Assembly (NCBI GenBank): GCA_963972525.1
Contig: CAXAUZ010000011.1
Coordinates: 62,001 to 126,000 of the forward strand
DNA from: Salinilacustrithrix sp003476595
Lineage (GTDB): Bacteria > Actinomycetota > Acidimicrobiia > Acidimicrobiales > Salinilacustritrichaceae
DNA length: 64,000 nt
Direction of reading: 5' to 3'
Positions 16,827 through 24,571 of the stretch are shown here, piece by piece (position 1 is the stretch's first letter; each line of letters starts with the position of its first letter). Under the pieces are notes generated by a model. It made no database searches, was not told the origin of the DNA, and worked only from the letters and a program-made list of their open reading frames with translations. The position numbers and the translations under genes are program-made.

Positions 16827-17410
16827 GAGACGCTCCCGAAGGTGCGGACGGGGGGACTGGGGTGCTCGCCCTGCAGGAGCCGGCTGATCTCGGAGGTGAG
16901 CGCCGGAGCGACGAGCAGGACGGCAGCTCCGATGGCGAGGAGCAGGACGTAGGCGCTGGCCGTGACCAGGCCGTCGTCGATGACGTCGACGATGTCGGGC
17001 ACGCCGGCGACGGCGACGGCGAAGGCGGTCACGGCCGCGACGCCGTTCAGCGCCAGGTGGGCCGTGCCGGGCGGGGTGGAGGAGGCTCCGAAGCATCCGC
17101 AGCCGGCGTCGGCGTCCCGGGCCCGCAGGAGCAGGACGAAGCCGGCCAGGGCCAGGTAGAACACGCCGAGCCAGGCGGCGGCCAGGCGATGGGGCACGGC
17201 GAGGGCGGTGAGGCCGGTGGCCGCCTCGATGGCGCCGAGGGCGACGCCGGCGGCCGGTCGGCCGCGCCCGGGCAGGGGCAGCCGGGCGTCGGCCATCGCC
17301 TCGGCAGCGGCGCCGGGGGCGACCAGCTTCTGGATCCCGCTCACGACGAGGACCAGCGCCAGCAGGTGCAGGGGGGCGGCGAGCACGGCCCCCCAACCTA
17401 TTGGGTGCAC
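16823..17410 (-). CDS. MauE-like membrane protein
   Basis: A 195-residue membrane protein, start GTG 17410, just 2 nt after the stop of the redoxin gene. Four or five TM helices are seen; VVSGIQKLVAPG near residue 23 and GCGCFGASS near 105 are the signature of MauE/DoxX-type proteins, in which the paired Cys are thought to relay electrons or disulfides across the membrane. In methylamine dehydrogenase operons, MauE acts with MauD in maturing the light chain. The stop overlaps the light-chain-like gene start (GTGA). A later GTG start near 17386 is possible. Confidence 0.85.
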   Translation of the reverse strand: MHPIGWGAVLAAPLHLLALVLVVSGIQKLVAPGAAAEAMADARLPLPGRGRPAAGVALGAIEAATGLTALAVPHRLAAAWLGVFYLALAGFVLLLRARDADAGCGCFGASSTPPGTAHLALNGVAAVTAFAVAVAGVPDIVDVIDDGLVTASAYVLLLAIGAAVLLVAPALTSEISRLLQGEHPSPPVRTFGSVS

Positions 17411-17412
17411 CG

Positions 17413-18000
17413 TCAGTTGCTCAGCAGCTCGGTGATCTTGGCATCGAGCTTGTCAGCATCGCCGTACTCGCCGTAACCGGTGGATTCGATCGTGCCGTCG
17501 TCGTCGACGAACACGAACACCGAGCGCCCGATGGTGCCGAACCGGGCCCAGATCGATCCGTCCTCGTCGTAGGCGTGGGGGAACGCCTCGAGGCCGTAGC
17601 GGTCGACGAAGCCGGCGACCGGACCGAGGTCGTCGAGCCCGGCCATGCCGAGGAAGGCGATCTCGTCGCCGCGCTCCTGGTGCACCGCTGCGACCGCAGG
17701 GGCTTCACGGATGCACGACGTTCACCACGGCGCCCAGAACCAGATGACGAGGTCCTGACCGGCGAAGTCGGCGCCGATCACCTGGCCGCCGCGGACGTCG
17801 GGAGCCACGAAGTCCAGCTGTTCGGGCACCGCAGGCCCCGCGGGTGCCCCCGCCTCCGTGGAGGACGAGGTGCCTGCGCTCGTCGTCGTCGTGGACTCGG
17901 CCGCTGGTGCGGCGGCGACGTCGTCGTCGCCGGATCCACCGCACGCCGCGGCTGCCAGCGCGACGGCCAGCAGGGAGGCGGCGAGGCGCAGGCGGGGCAC
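17413..18000 (-). CDS. Candidate selenoprotein: TlpA/DsbE-like redoxin lipoprotein with in-frame UGA at the redox Cys
   Basis: Reading through TGA 17724-17722 in one frame gives a 195-residue protein: signal with lipobox AAAC at about 17-20, an acidic/Thr linker, then a thioredoxin-like domain. The TGA is codon 93 in VIWFWAPW-U-TSCIREAP, exactly the first Cys of the WCxxC site; Cys96 is present. Downstream sequence (IWARFGTIGRSVFVFVDDDGT) matches the MPT53/DsbE-like family to its end, without frameshift. A GGUC-loop hairpin follows the UGA. Annotated conventionally it would be split into 17722-18000 and 17413-17685. A nonsense mutation or sequencing error (TGC to TGA) is the alternative. It heads the Mau-like operon. 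Confidence 0.75.
17680..17724 (-). promoter_or_regulatory. SECIS-like stem-loop immediately after the UGA codon
   Basis: Counting the U of UGA as 1, positions 26-29 CUGC pair with 34-37 GCAG around the loop GGUC; the stem extends through a C-C mismatch to GCC/GGU (22-24 with 39-41). An alternative outer helix pairs GUGCAUC (9-15) with GGUGCAC (39-45). The loop begins 26 nt after UGA and starts with GGU, which matches the apical GGUC of the E. coli fdhF SECIS. Bacterial SECIS elements normally lie in this distance range within the coding region. Folding was done by eye. Confidence 0.55.
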
Positions 18001-18060
18001 GCCCGGATGGTACGACCGCTCGCTGCCGGGGTCCCGTCGCCCCCCGGTATCTTCGGGGCC

Positions 18061-18150
18061 GTGAGCACCCGACGCCTGATCATCGCCGCCCTGCTGTGCG
18101 GGCTGGCCATCCTCGTGGCGTTCAGCGTGCAGCTGCTGCTGGTGCTGTAG
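18061..18150 (+). CDS. Possible 29-residue membrane peptide
   Basis: GTG 18061 to TAG 18150 encodes VSTRRLIIAALLCGLAILVA followed by FSVQLLLVL, a single transmembrane helix with a positively charged N-terminus. It is divergent from the redoxin lipoprotein (60 nt between starts), and its stop is 4 nt from the convergent serine hydrolase stop. The composition is typical of a real small membrane protein, but no conserved family is recognised. Confidence 0.45.
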   Translation: MSTRRLIIAALLCGLAILVAFSVQLLLVL

Positions 18151-18154
18151 CCGG

Positions 18155-19537
18155 CTAGGAGATCCGGGCGTGGGCCCGGCGCTGGAAGTGCACGTAGGGC
18201 ACGCCGTCGGGGTCGTCGTCCTCGTCGGACTCCACCATCACCACGAGGTGCTGGACCAGGGTCTCGGGGTCGAGCGTGACGAAGCGGTGGTCGTCGACCG
18301 GGTGCAGCGTGAGCGTGCGCTCCCGCATGCCCGCCTTCAGGAACAGCTCGTCGGGGATGATGGTCATCCGCAGGGTGCCCTCGTCCCGGCCGCCGGCGAT
18401 GGCGAGGCGCTGGTGCATGCGCTCGTAGATGCCGGTGTAGCGGTCGGCGTCGGGGCCCTCACCCGGGGGCAGCGTGTCGGGGATCTCCGGCGGCACGCAC
18501 CCGAGGGCCTCCGTGCCGACGTGGGCGAACACGTCCTCGGCGACCGCGGTGCCCCGGGTGGAGTTCGTGAGCACCACGACCGCGGCATCGAGCTCGGGCA
18601 GCACCCGCAGGAAGGTGCGCTGGCCGGCGGTGTCGCCGTCGTGGGCGAGGACCGGTTGGTCGTCCCACTTGGTGAGCCACCAGCCCAGGCCCCACTCGTC
18701 GTCGGTGCCCGGGACCTCGACCTCGCCGTTGCGCATCTCGGCGATGGCCTTGGCCGGGACGACCTGGCGGTCCTCGACCGAGCGGCCGCCGCGCAGGTGC
18801 ATGGCGGCGAAGGTCAGCACGTCCTCGGCGTTGGCGATGATCCCGCCGATCGGGGCGTTGAAGCGGGACAGCACCCACGGGGCGACCGACGGCGTGCCCT
18901 GGTCGTCGTGGTGGTGGCCGGCCGCGACCCGGTGGACGATGGCCTGCTCGGCCTGGGTGACGGTGTGACCGAGCGCCAGGGGCCGGAGCAGGCGACGCTG
19001 CAGGGCCCGGGCGTAGTGGTCGCCGGTGGCCTCCTCGACCAGGCGGCCGAGCACGCCGTAGCCGGCGTTGCAGTAGGAGAACATGTCGTCGGGGTCGTGG
19101 AGCTGGCCGACGTCCTCCAGGGTCGACACGTAGCGCCACAGCGCGTCGGGGTTGCGGCCGCAGTCGAGGAAGTGGTCGCCCTGGATGCCGCTGGTGTGGG
19201 CGAGCAGCTGGCGCGGCGTGATGGTGAGGGTGGCGGTGTCGTCCTTGACCCGGAACTCCTGCAGGGCGCCGCGCACGGGTTCGTCGAGCTCGACCAGGCC
19301 GGCGTGCACGAGCTGCAGCACGAGGGTGGCGGTGTACACCTTCGAGATCGAGCCGAGCTGGAAGAGCGTGTCGGTCGTGGTCTCCACGCCGGTGCCCACG
19401 TTGGCCACGCCACCGGCGACGAGGACGAGCTCGTCGCCCCGCAGCACGCCGACGACGGCGCCGGGCACCGCGTGGGTCTGCAGCGACGCGTCCAGCGCGG
19501 ACTGCAACGTCGGTCGGAGGGTCTCGAGGGCCGGCAT
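18155..19537 (-). CDS. Serine hydrolase, class C beta-lactamase/PBP-like family
   Basis: A 460-residue enzyme; the start ATG 19537 (MPALETLRPTL) is chosen because the upstream 33 in-frame residues are Pro/Arg-rich and overlap the divergent gene's promoter. Beta-lactamase-fold motifs are intact: SISK (nucleophile Ser and Lys), YCN (FSYCNAGYG), and HDGDTAG as the KTG-box equivalent. There is no signal peptide, so a cytosolic esterase or D-amino-acid peptidase is more likely than a beta-lactamase. The last 100 residues form a separate beta-rich domain. Divergent from the M24 peptidase by about 100 nt. Confidence 0.88.
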   Translation of the reverse strand: MPALETLRPTLQSALDASLQTHAVPGAVVGVLRGDELVLVAGGVANVGTGVETTTDTLFQLGSISKVYTATLVLQLVHAGLVELDEPVRGALQEFRVKDDTATLTITPRQLLAHTSGIQGDHFLDCGRNPDALWRYVSTLEDVGQLHDPDDMFSYCNAGYGVLGRLVEEATGDHYARALQRRLLRPLALGHTVTQAEQAIVHRVAAGHHHDDQGTPSVAPWVLSRFNAPIGGIIANAEDVLTFAAMHLRGGRSVEDRQVVPAKAIAEMRNGEVEVPGTDDEWGLGWWLTKWDDQPVLAHDGDTAGQRTFLRVLPELDAAVVVLTNSTRGTAVAEDVFAHVGTEALGCVPPEIPDTLPPGEGPDADRYTGIYERMHQRLAIAGGRDEGTLRMTIIPDELFLKAGMRERTLTLHPVDDHRFVTLDPETLVQHLVVMVESDEDDDPDGVPYVHFQRRAHARIS

Positions 19538-19634
19538 GCGGCTGAGGAGGGTAGTGGCTGGGGGTTCGGGGGTGGCCCCTGGCACGCCGTCGGCGATGGT
19601 CCGCCCGGACCGGCCGGGCTCTACCCTCGGGGCC

Positions 19635-20741
19635 ATGTTCGCCGACCGCGTGGACCGGGTCCGGGCCCGGATGCAGGACCTCGACGTGGAGGTCCTGCTG
19701 CTGTCCGTCGGTCCCGAGCTGCCCTACCTCACGGGCTACGAGGCGATGCCGCTGGAGCGCCTCACGATGCTCGTGCTGCCCGCCGACGGCGACGCGACGC
19801 TGCTCGTGCCCCGCCTCGAGGCGCCGCGCGTCGTCGATCGCCCCGAGGTGTTCCGGCTCGAGGCCTGGGACGAGACCGACGACCCCATCGCCCGCACCGC
19901 CGACCTGGTCGGGGCGGCCTCGACGGTGGCCGTGGGGGACCGGATGTGGTCCCGCTTCCTCGTCGACCTGCTGCCGGCCGTGGGGGTCCAGCGCTGGATG
20001 CGGGGCAACGACGTGATCGGCCCGATCCGGGCGGTGAAGGACGCCGCCGAGGTCGAGGCCCTGCGGGCCGCCGGCGCCGCCGCCGACCGGGTCGCCGCCC
20101 AGCTCCAGTCCGGCCAGATCCCGCTGCGGGGTCGCAGCGAGGCCGAGGTCTCGGCCGACATCGGGCGCCGCCTCATCGACGAGGGGCACCACAGGGTCAA
20201 CTTCGCCATCGTCGCCGCCGGTCCGAACGCGTCCTCGCCGCACCACGAACCGGGCAGCACGGTGATCGAGGACGGCCAGGCCGTCCTGTGCGACTTCGGC
20301 GGCACCATGCACGGCCCAGGGGGTGTCGGCTACTGCTCGGACATGACCCGCGTCGTCGCCGTGGGCAGCGCGCCCGACGACCTGCTCGAGGCCTACGCCG
20401 CTCTCGAGGCCGCCCAGCAGGCGGCCGTGGACGGGGCCGTCGTCGGGGCGACGTGCGAGTCGATCGACCGCATCGCCCGTCAACACCTCGTCGACACCGG
20501 CTGGGGGGAGTGGTTCATCCACCGCACCGGGCACGGCATCGGCATCGAGGAGCACGAGGACCCCTACATCGTCGAGGGGAACGCCACGCCGCTCGTCGCC
20601 GGCCACGCCTTCTCCGTCGAGCCGGGCGTGTACCCGCCCGGTCGGTGGGGCATCCGGCTCGAGGACATCGTCGTGGCGAGCGACGACGGTCCCGTGGCGT
20701 GCAACCGGGCCGACCACGGCCTCGTCGTCGTCGACGCCTGA
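19635..20741 (+). CDS. M24-family (Xaa-Pro type) metallopeptidase
   Basis: A 368-residue pita-bread-fold peptidase. Residues 1-135 form the creatinase/prolidase N-terminal domain; the catalytic domain follows. The five dimetal ligands are visible: Asp in LCDFGG, Asp in YCSDMTR, His in TGHGIGIEEHE, Glu in VEPGVYPPG and Glu in RLEDIV. It most likely removes N-terminal residues from Xaa-Pro peptides in the cytosol. Start ATG 19635. It is followed after 7 nt by a membrane protein gene, probably on the same transcript. Confidence 0.92.
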   Translation: MFADRVDRVRARMQDLDVEVLLLSVGPELPYLTGYEAMPLERLTMLVLPADGDATLLVPRLEAPRVVDRPEVFRLEAWDETDDPIARTADLVGAASTVAVGDRMWSRFLVDLLPAVGVQRWMRGNDVIGPIRAVKDAAEVEALRAAGAAADRVAAQLQSGQIPLRGRSEAEVSADIGRRLIDEGHHRVNFAIVAAGPNASSPHHEPGSTVIEDGQAVLCDFGGTMHGPGGVGYCSDMTRVVAVGSAPDDLLEAYAALEAAQQAAVDGAVVGATCESIDRIARQHLVDTGWGEWFIHRTGHGIGIEEHEDPYIVEGNATPLVAGHAFSVEPGVYPPGRWGIRLEDIVVASDDGPVACNRADHGLVVVDA

Positions 20742-20748
20742 GACCGGC

Positions 20749-21609
20749 ATGATCGAGCTCGACGCCGCCACGTTCTGCCTGCAGTGGGCCACCGGTGGTC
20801 TGCTGTTCCTGTGGGTCACCACCCGCCGGCGCGAGGTCGGCATCGGCTACGGCTGGCTGATGCGGGCCACCTACGGGATCATCGCCGCCATCGGCGTGGT
20901 GGCCGGGTTCCGCTACGGCGACGACCTCGGGCGCGAGCTGGCCGGCATCGGCGTCGTGGTCGCCACCTCGGTCGCGCTGGCCGTGAGCGTGGTGCGCCGC
21001 AAGGCCGGCGTGGCGGGGGAGCGGGAGCGCGTGGCGGTGAAGTCGGCGCGCATCACGGCCATGACCGGCATCGACCGCGACATCGACGGCCCGCGCGACG
21101 ACGTCCCCGAGTTCCCGCCGATGCTCGACCTGATCGCCCCGGTGATCGGCGCGATCGGCCTGCTCTTCGGCGCCGCCGCCGCCACCCAGGGCGATGCCTC
21201 CTACGCCGTGTCGCTCATCCGGGTCCTGGCCGGAGCTGCGTTCCTCGGCGCGGTCACCGACGCCATGCTCCTCGGCCACTGGTACCTGGTGCAGCCCGGC
21301 CTGGCCCGCGGCCCGCTGCTCGAGCTCGTGCGCTGGACGGCCATCACCTGGCCGGTGGAGGTCGTGGCCATGCTGCTGCCCACCGGGATGCTCTCGGTGC
21401 TGGACGGCTCCATCGACGACGGCTACGGCGGCATGCTCGGCTGGTTCTGGATCGCCTGCGCCGTCGGCACCATCGCCCTCGTCGCGGTCACCCGGGCGGC
21501 ACTGAAGGAGCGCTACTACTCCGCGGTCATGGCCGCCACCGGCCTGCTCTACCTGGCCATCCTCACCGCCTTCGGCACCGACCTCGTCGCGAGGGCAGTG
21601 CTCGCGTAG
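20749..21609 (+). CDS. Polytopic membrane protein of unknown function
   Basis: A 286-residue protein with about seven or eight hydrophobic segments and a cytoplasmic insert near residues 90-120 (RITAMTGIDRDIDGPRDD). A conserved-looking HWYLVQPGLARGPL motif lies after the fifth helix, and LLPTGMLSVLDGS is near the sixth. I do not recognise the family. It has no obvious transporter or enzyme motif. The start ATG 20749 is 7 nt after the M24 peptidase stop, and ku begins 35 nt after its own stop. Confidence 0.75.
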   Translation: MIELDAATFCLQWATGGLLFLWVTTRRREVGIGYGWLMRATYGIIAAIGVVAGFRYGDDLGRELAGIGVVVATSVALAVSVVRRKAGVAGERERVAVKSARITAMTGIDRDIDGPRDDVPEFPPMLDLIAPVIGAIGLLFGAAAATQGDASYAVSLIRVLAGAAFLGAVTDAMLLGHWYLVQPGLARGPLLELVRWTAITWPVEVVAMLLPTGMLSVLDGSIDDGYGGMLGWFWIACAVGTIALVAVTRAALKERYYSAVMAATGLLYLAILTAFGTDLVARAVLA

Positions 21610-21644
21610 TAGCGAAAACCGGATGGGTGGGGTGTACTGGACCC

Positions 21645-22529
21645 ATGCCTCGTGCCATGTGGAGCGGGTCGATCAGCTTCGGGCTGGTCAACATCCCCGT
21701 GAAGCTCTACGCCGCCGTCAGCCGCAAGTCGGTCCGGTTCAACCAGATCGACCGCAACTCCGGCGCGCGCATCAAGTACAAGAAGGTCTCGGCCGACTCC
21801 GGCGACGAGGTCACCAACGACGACATCGTCAAGGGCTACGAGCTGCCGAGCGGCGACTACGTCACCGTCTCCGACGACGAGCTGGCCCAGCTCGACCCCA
21901 AGGCGAGCCGCACGATCGACATCGAGGAGTTCGTCGACCTGGCCGACATCGACCCGGTCTTCTACGACTCCGCCTACCTGCTGGCGCCGGACAAGGCCAC
22001 GGCCAAGCCCTACGCCCTGCTGGCCCGGGCCATGGAGCAGTCGGGGAAGGTCGGCATCGCCCGGGTGGTGATGCGCACGAAGCAGTACCTGTGCGCGGTG
22101 CGGCCCCAGGACGGCAAGCTCGTGATGTCGACGATGGTCTACGCGGACGAGATCAACGACCCCGCCCAGATCCCCGAGCTCGCCCAGCTCGACGACGTCG
22201 AGGTCTCCGACAAGGAGCTGGTCATGGCTGAGCAGCTCATCGCCTCGCTCAGCGAGACCTTCGAACCGGCCAAGTACACCGACACCTATCGCACCAAGGT
22301 GCTCGAGGTCATCGAACGCAAGGCCGCCGGCGAGGAGGACGTGATCGCCACGCCCGAGCCGCAGGAGGACAAGGTCGTCGACCTCATGGCCGCCCTCGAG
22401 GCGTCGGTCGCCGCGGCCAAGGAAGCCCGTGGTCGGCACCCCACGGCGGCCGCCCCCGGGACCGTGTCCGGTGAGGAGATCGCCGGCGAGGGCGGGTCCG
22501 CCGACGAGGACGCTGCGCAGACCGCGTGA
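21645..22529 (+). CDS. ku: Ku DNA end-binding protein
   Basis: A 294-residue bacterial Ku, the homodimeric ring that binds double-strand break ends in non-homologous end joining. It starts MPRAMWSGSISFGLVNIPVKLY, the family hallmark, and contains CHK-like core strands plus YDSAYLLAPDK, YALLARAM and KQYLCAVRP. The C-terminus is an acidic/Ala-rich extension (GEEIAGEGGSADED) rather than the Lys-rich tail of some actinobacterial Ku proteins. Its stop overlaps the GTG of the LigD polymerase gene by 4 nt, so both are made together. Confidence 0.95.
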   Translation: MPRAMWSGSISFGLVNIPVKLYAAVSRKSVRFNQIDRNSGARIKYKKVSADSGDEVTNDDIVKGYELPSGDYVTVSDDELAQLDPKASRTIDIEEFVDLADIDPVFYDSAYLLAPDKATAKPYALLARAMEQSGKVGIARVVMRTKQYLCAVRPQDGKLVMSTMVYADEINDPAQIPELAQLDDVEVSDKELVMAEQLIASLSETFEPAKYTDTYRTKVLEVIERKAAGEEDVIATPEPQEDKVVDLMAALEASVAAAKEARGRHPTAAAPGTVSGEEIAGEGGSADEDAAQTA

Positions 22530-23419
22530 CCGAGCGGCTCGTCGAGCTGGACGGCCAGCGCCTCCGGCTCCGCAACCTCGAGAAGGTGCTGTACCCCGAG
22601 GTCGGGTTCACCAAGGCCGAGGTCATCGACTACTACGCGCGGATCGCGCCGGTGATGCTGCCCCACATCGCGGGTCGGGGGATCACGCTCAAGCGGTACC
22701 CCGACGGCGTCGAGGGCGGCTCGTTCTTCGAGAAGCGCTGCCCCTCGCACCGGCCCGACTTCATCGGCACGATCGACGGCCCGGGTGACCGGGGTGGGGC
22801 CATCGGCTACTGCAACCTGGACTCGATCCCGGCGCTGGCCTGGGCGGGGAACATGGCGGCCCTCGAGATCCACGCGCCGATGGCGCTCGGAGCCGACATC
22901 GAATCCCCGCAGCTGTGCGTGTTCGACCTCGACCCGGGTGAGCCGGCGACGATCATCGAGTGCGCCCGGGTCGGCCTGGAGCTGCGCGACGTGCTCGCCG
23001 GCATCGGCCTCGAGTGCGTGGCCAAGACGTCGGGCTCCAAGGGCATGCAGCTGTACGTGCCGCTCAACTCGCCCCACACCCACGACCACACCAGCGAGTT
23101 CGCCCACGCCGTCGCCCGGGTGCTCGAGAAGCACCGCCCCGACGACGTCACCTCGGTGATGGCGAGGGCCCAGCGCCCGGGCAAGGTCTTCATCGACTGG
23201 AGCCAGAACAGCCGCCACAAGACGACCGTCGCCGCGTACTCGCTCCGGGCCCGCCCGACGCCGACGGTCTCGACCCCCGTGACCTGGGACGAGGTCAGCG
23301 ACTGCGCCGACGGCGAGCCGCTCTCCTTCACCGCCCCCGACGTGCTCACCCGCGTCGCCGAGCTCGGCGACCTCTTCGCCCCCTGCGCCACCCGGGTCCA
23401 GCACCTCCCCCCGACGTAA
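22526..23419 (+). CDS. ligD: LigD-type NHEJ polymerase domain protein
   Basis: A 297-residue stand-alone polymerase (PolDom) of the archaeo-eukaryotic primase superfamily, which fills gaps and adds ribonucleotides during Ku-dependent joining. The start is GTG 22526, coupled to ku. Motifs: LRNLEKVLYPEVGFTK, KRYPDGVEG, the catalytic FDLDPGEP aspartates, KTSGSKGMQLYVP and VFIDWSQNSRHKTT. The ligase and phosphoesterase domains that are fused to it in Mycobacterium LigD are absent here, so the ligase must be encoded elsewhere. It probably works in the cytosol as a Ku partner. Confidence 0.94.
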   Translation: MTERLVELDGQRLRLRNLEKVLYPEVGFTKAEVIDYYARIAPVMLPHIAGRGITLKRYPDGVEGGSFFEKRCPSHRPDFIGTIDGPGDRGGAIGYCNLDSIPALAWAGNMAALEIHAPMALGADIESPQLCVFDLDPGEPATIIECARVGLELRDVLAGIGLECVAKTSGSKGMQLYVPLNSPHTHDHTSEFAHAVARVLEKHRPDDVTSVMARAQRPGKVFIDWSQNSRHKTTVAAYSLRARPTPTVSTPVTWDEVSDCADGEPLSFTAPDVLTRVAELGDLFAPCATRVQHLPPT

Positions 23420-23430
23420 CCCCCAGAGAA

Positions 23431-23475
23431 CTGGCAGCGACCACGGAACGCTTCTGGCAGCGACCACGGAACGCT
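23431..23475 (+). repeat. Tandem pair of the 20-bp dispersed repeat
   Basis: CTGGCAGCGACCACGGAACG occurs at 23431-23450 and again at 23454-23473; each copy is followed by CT, so the identity is 22 nt with a 23-nt period. The pair lies in the 136-nt gap between the LigD polymerase stop and the DUF559 gene start. The remaining gap contains the DUF559 ribosome-binding site (AAGGGGAG near 23543-23550) and no other structure I can see. Confidence 0.8.
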
Positions 23476-23555
23476 GTCGGACCCCGGACCTACGCTGCCC
23501 CGACGGGTGCTGCGGCACCGACGACTTCCCCCAGTGCAAGCGAAGGGGAGCAGTC

Positions 23556-24548
23556 GTGTCCGTACGTCCCGAGGACCTCATCGTTCCGGTGCTGGATGCC
23601 CAACACCACCTCATCGATCCCGATGGTGCAGCCGAGGTCGGCGTGCACCGAGCCCAGCTGCACCGCATGGAGCGCCACGGGCACCTCGACCGCATCGGTC
23701 GAGGGCTCTACCGGCTGCACGACGCGCCCGAGACGTGGCATCAGCAGACGCTCGCCGCGATCAAGCTGGCGAAGCCGCCGGCCCAGGCGTCGCATCGCGC
23801 CGTGGCCCGACTGCTGGGCGTTCCGACCTACGAGGCGTCGCGCCCGGAGATCACGATCCCGTCGAAGCGCACCTTCCGCCGCGAAGGCGTGATCGTGCAC
23901 CAGAGCCGAGACATCGCCCACGTGCCGCCCGTGCTCATCGAGGGCATCCCGTGCACCCCGCCCCGACGCCTCGCAGTGGACATCGGCGCGGTCCTCGGGG
24001 AGACGGCGTACACGACCGTCCTGCGCGCGCTGCGACGGGACCACGGTCTGTCCTGGAAGCAGCTCGCCGCCGTGCTCCGGCTGCACAGCAGACGGGGCCG
24101 TGACGGGTGTGGCCCGCTCCGACGCCAGCTCGAGCGCTACTACGGGGTGGAGGGGATCCCGGACACCACCCTGGAGCAGACCGTCCTCGACCTCTTGATC
24201 GATGCGTGGCTGCCGCTACCCGTCTGCCAGCTGGTCGTCCCGCTTCCGAACGGCCGGCACTACCGCATCGACTTCGCCTACCTGGCGGTGAAGCTGGCGA
24301 TAGAGATCGACGGCCCGCACCACAAGCTTCCGGAGGTGAAGGCGCGAGATGCCCGCCGGGACCGCTGCCTCCGACTGCTCGGTTGGACGGTGGATCGCTT
24401 CGACGAGGACGAGGTGATCTTCCACCCCGAGCAGGTCCTGATGGCGATCCGTCGGCGCTTGGTGGAGCTCGGCGTCGACGTCACCCGCGTTCCGCCACCG
24501 CTGCCAGATCTTCGGATGCGACCGGTCGATGTGCGGGCTGTTCCGTAG
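23556..24548 (+). CDS. AbiEi-like winged-helix plus DUF559 nuclease-fold protein
   Basis: A 330-residue protein from GTG 23556 with AAGGGGAG just upstream. Residues 1-55 resemble the AbiEi-type winged helix (GVHRAQLHRMERHGHLDRIGRG), and about 225-305 form a DUF559 (Vsr-like PD-(D/E)XK) domain with D239 and E250-x-D252 in YRIDF and AIEIDG, then HH. Proteins of this build are numerous in actinobacteria; activity is untested, and a nuclease or a defence/toxin-antitoxin role are both inferred. The last 20 residues and the stop codon are encoded by two reverse-oriented copies of the repeat that also lies upstream, suggesting a mobile unit. Confidence 0.8.
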   Translation: MSVRPEDLIVPVLDAQHHLIDPDGAAEVGVHRAQLHRMERHGHLDRIGRGLYRLHDAPETWHQQTLAAIKLAKPPAQASHRAVARLLGVPTYEASRPEITIPSKRTFRREGVIVHQSRDIAHVPPVLIEGIPCTPPRRLAVDIGAVLGETAYTTVLRALRRDHGLSWKQLAAVLRLHSRRGRDGCGPLRRQLERYYGVEGIPDTTLEQTVLDLLIDAWLPLPVCQLVVPLPNGRHYRIDFAYLAVKLAIEIDGPHHKLPEVKARDARRDRCLRLLGWTVDRFDEDEVIFHPEQVLMAIRRRLVELGVDVTRVPPPLPDLRMRPVDVRAVP

Positions 24549-24558
24549 TCGCTGCCAG
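24488..24558 (-). repeat. Two reverse-oriented copies of the 20-bp repeat at the DUF559 gene 3' end
   Basis: Copy one at 24488-24507 matches the reversed consensus at 16 of 20 positions, the four differences being contiguous in the middle. Copy two at 24539-24558 matches 18 of 20 and contains the TAG stop (24546-24548). Together with the forward pair at 23431-23473 they form an inverted bracket around the gene. Confidence 0.7.
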
Positions 24559-24571
24559 AATCCTCGCGTGG

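Noticed and set aside
17413..17685. Separate 90-residue gene for the C-terminal half of the redoxin
   Set aside because: It would start in the middle of a thioredoxin fold. The continuous frame through the UGA explains both halves better.
23431..23475. CRISPR-like direct repeats
   Set aside because: Only two copies with a 1-nt spacer, and the same sequence is dispersed in both orientations; no cas genes.
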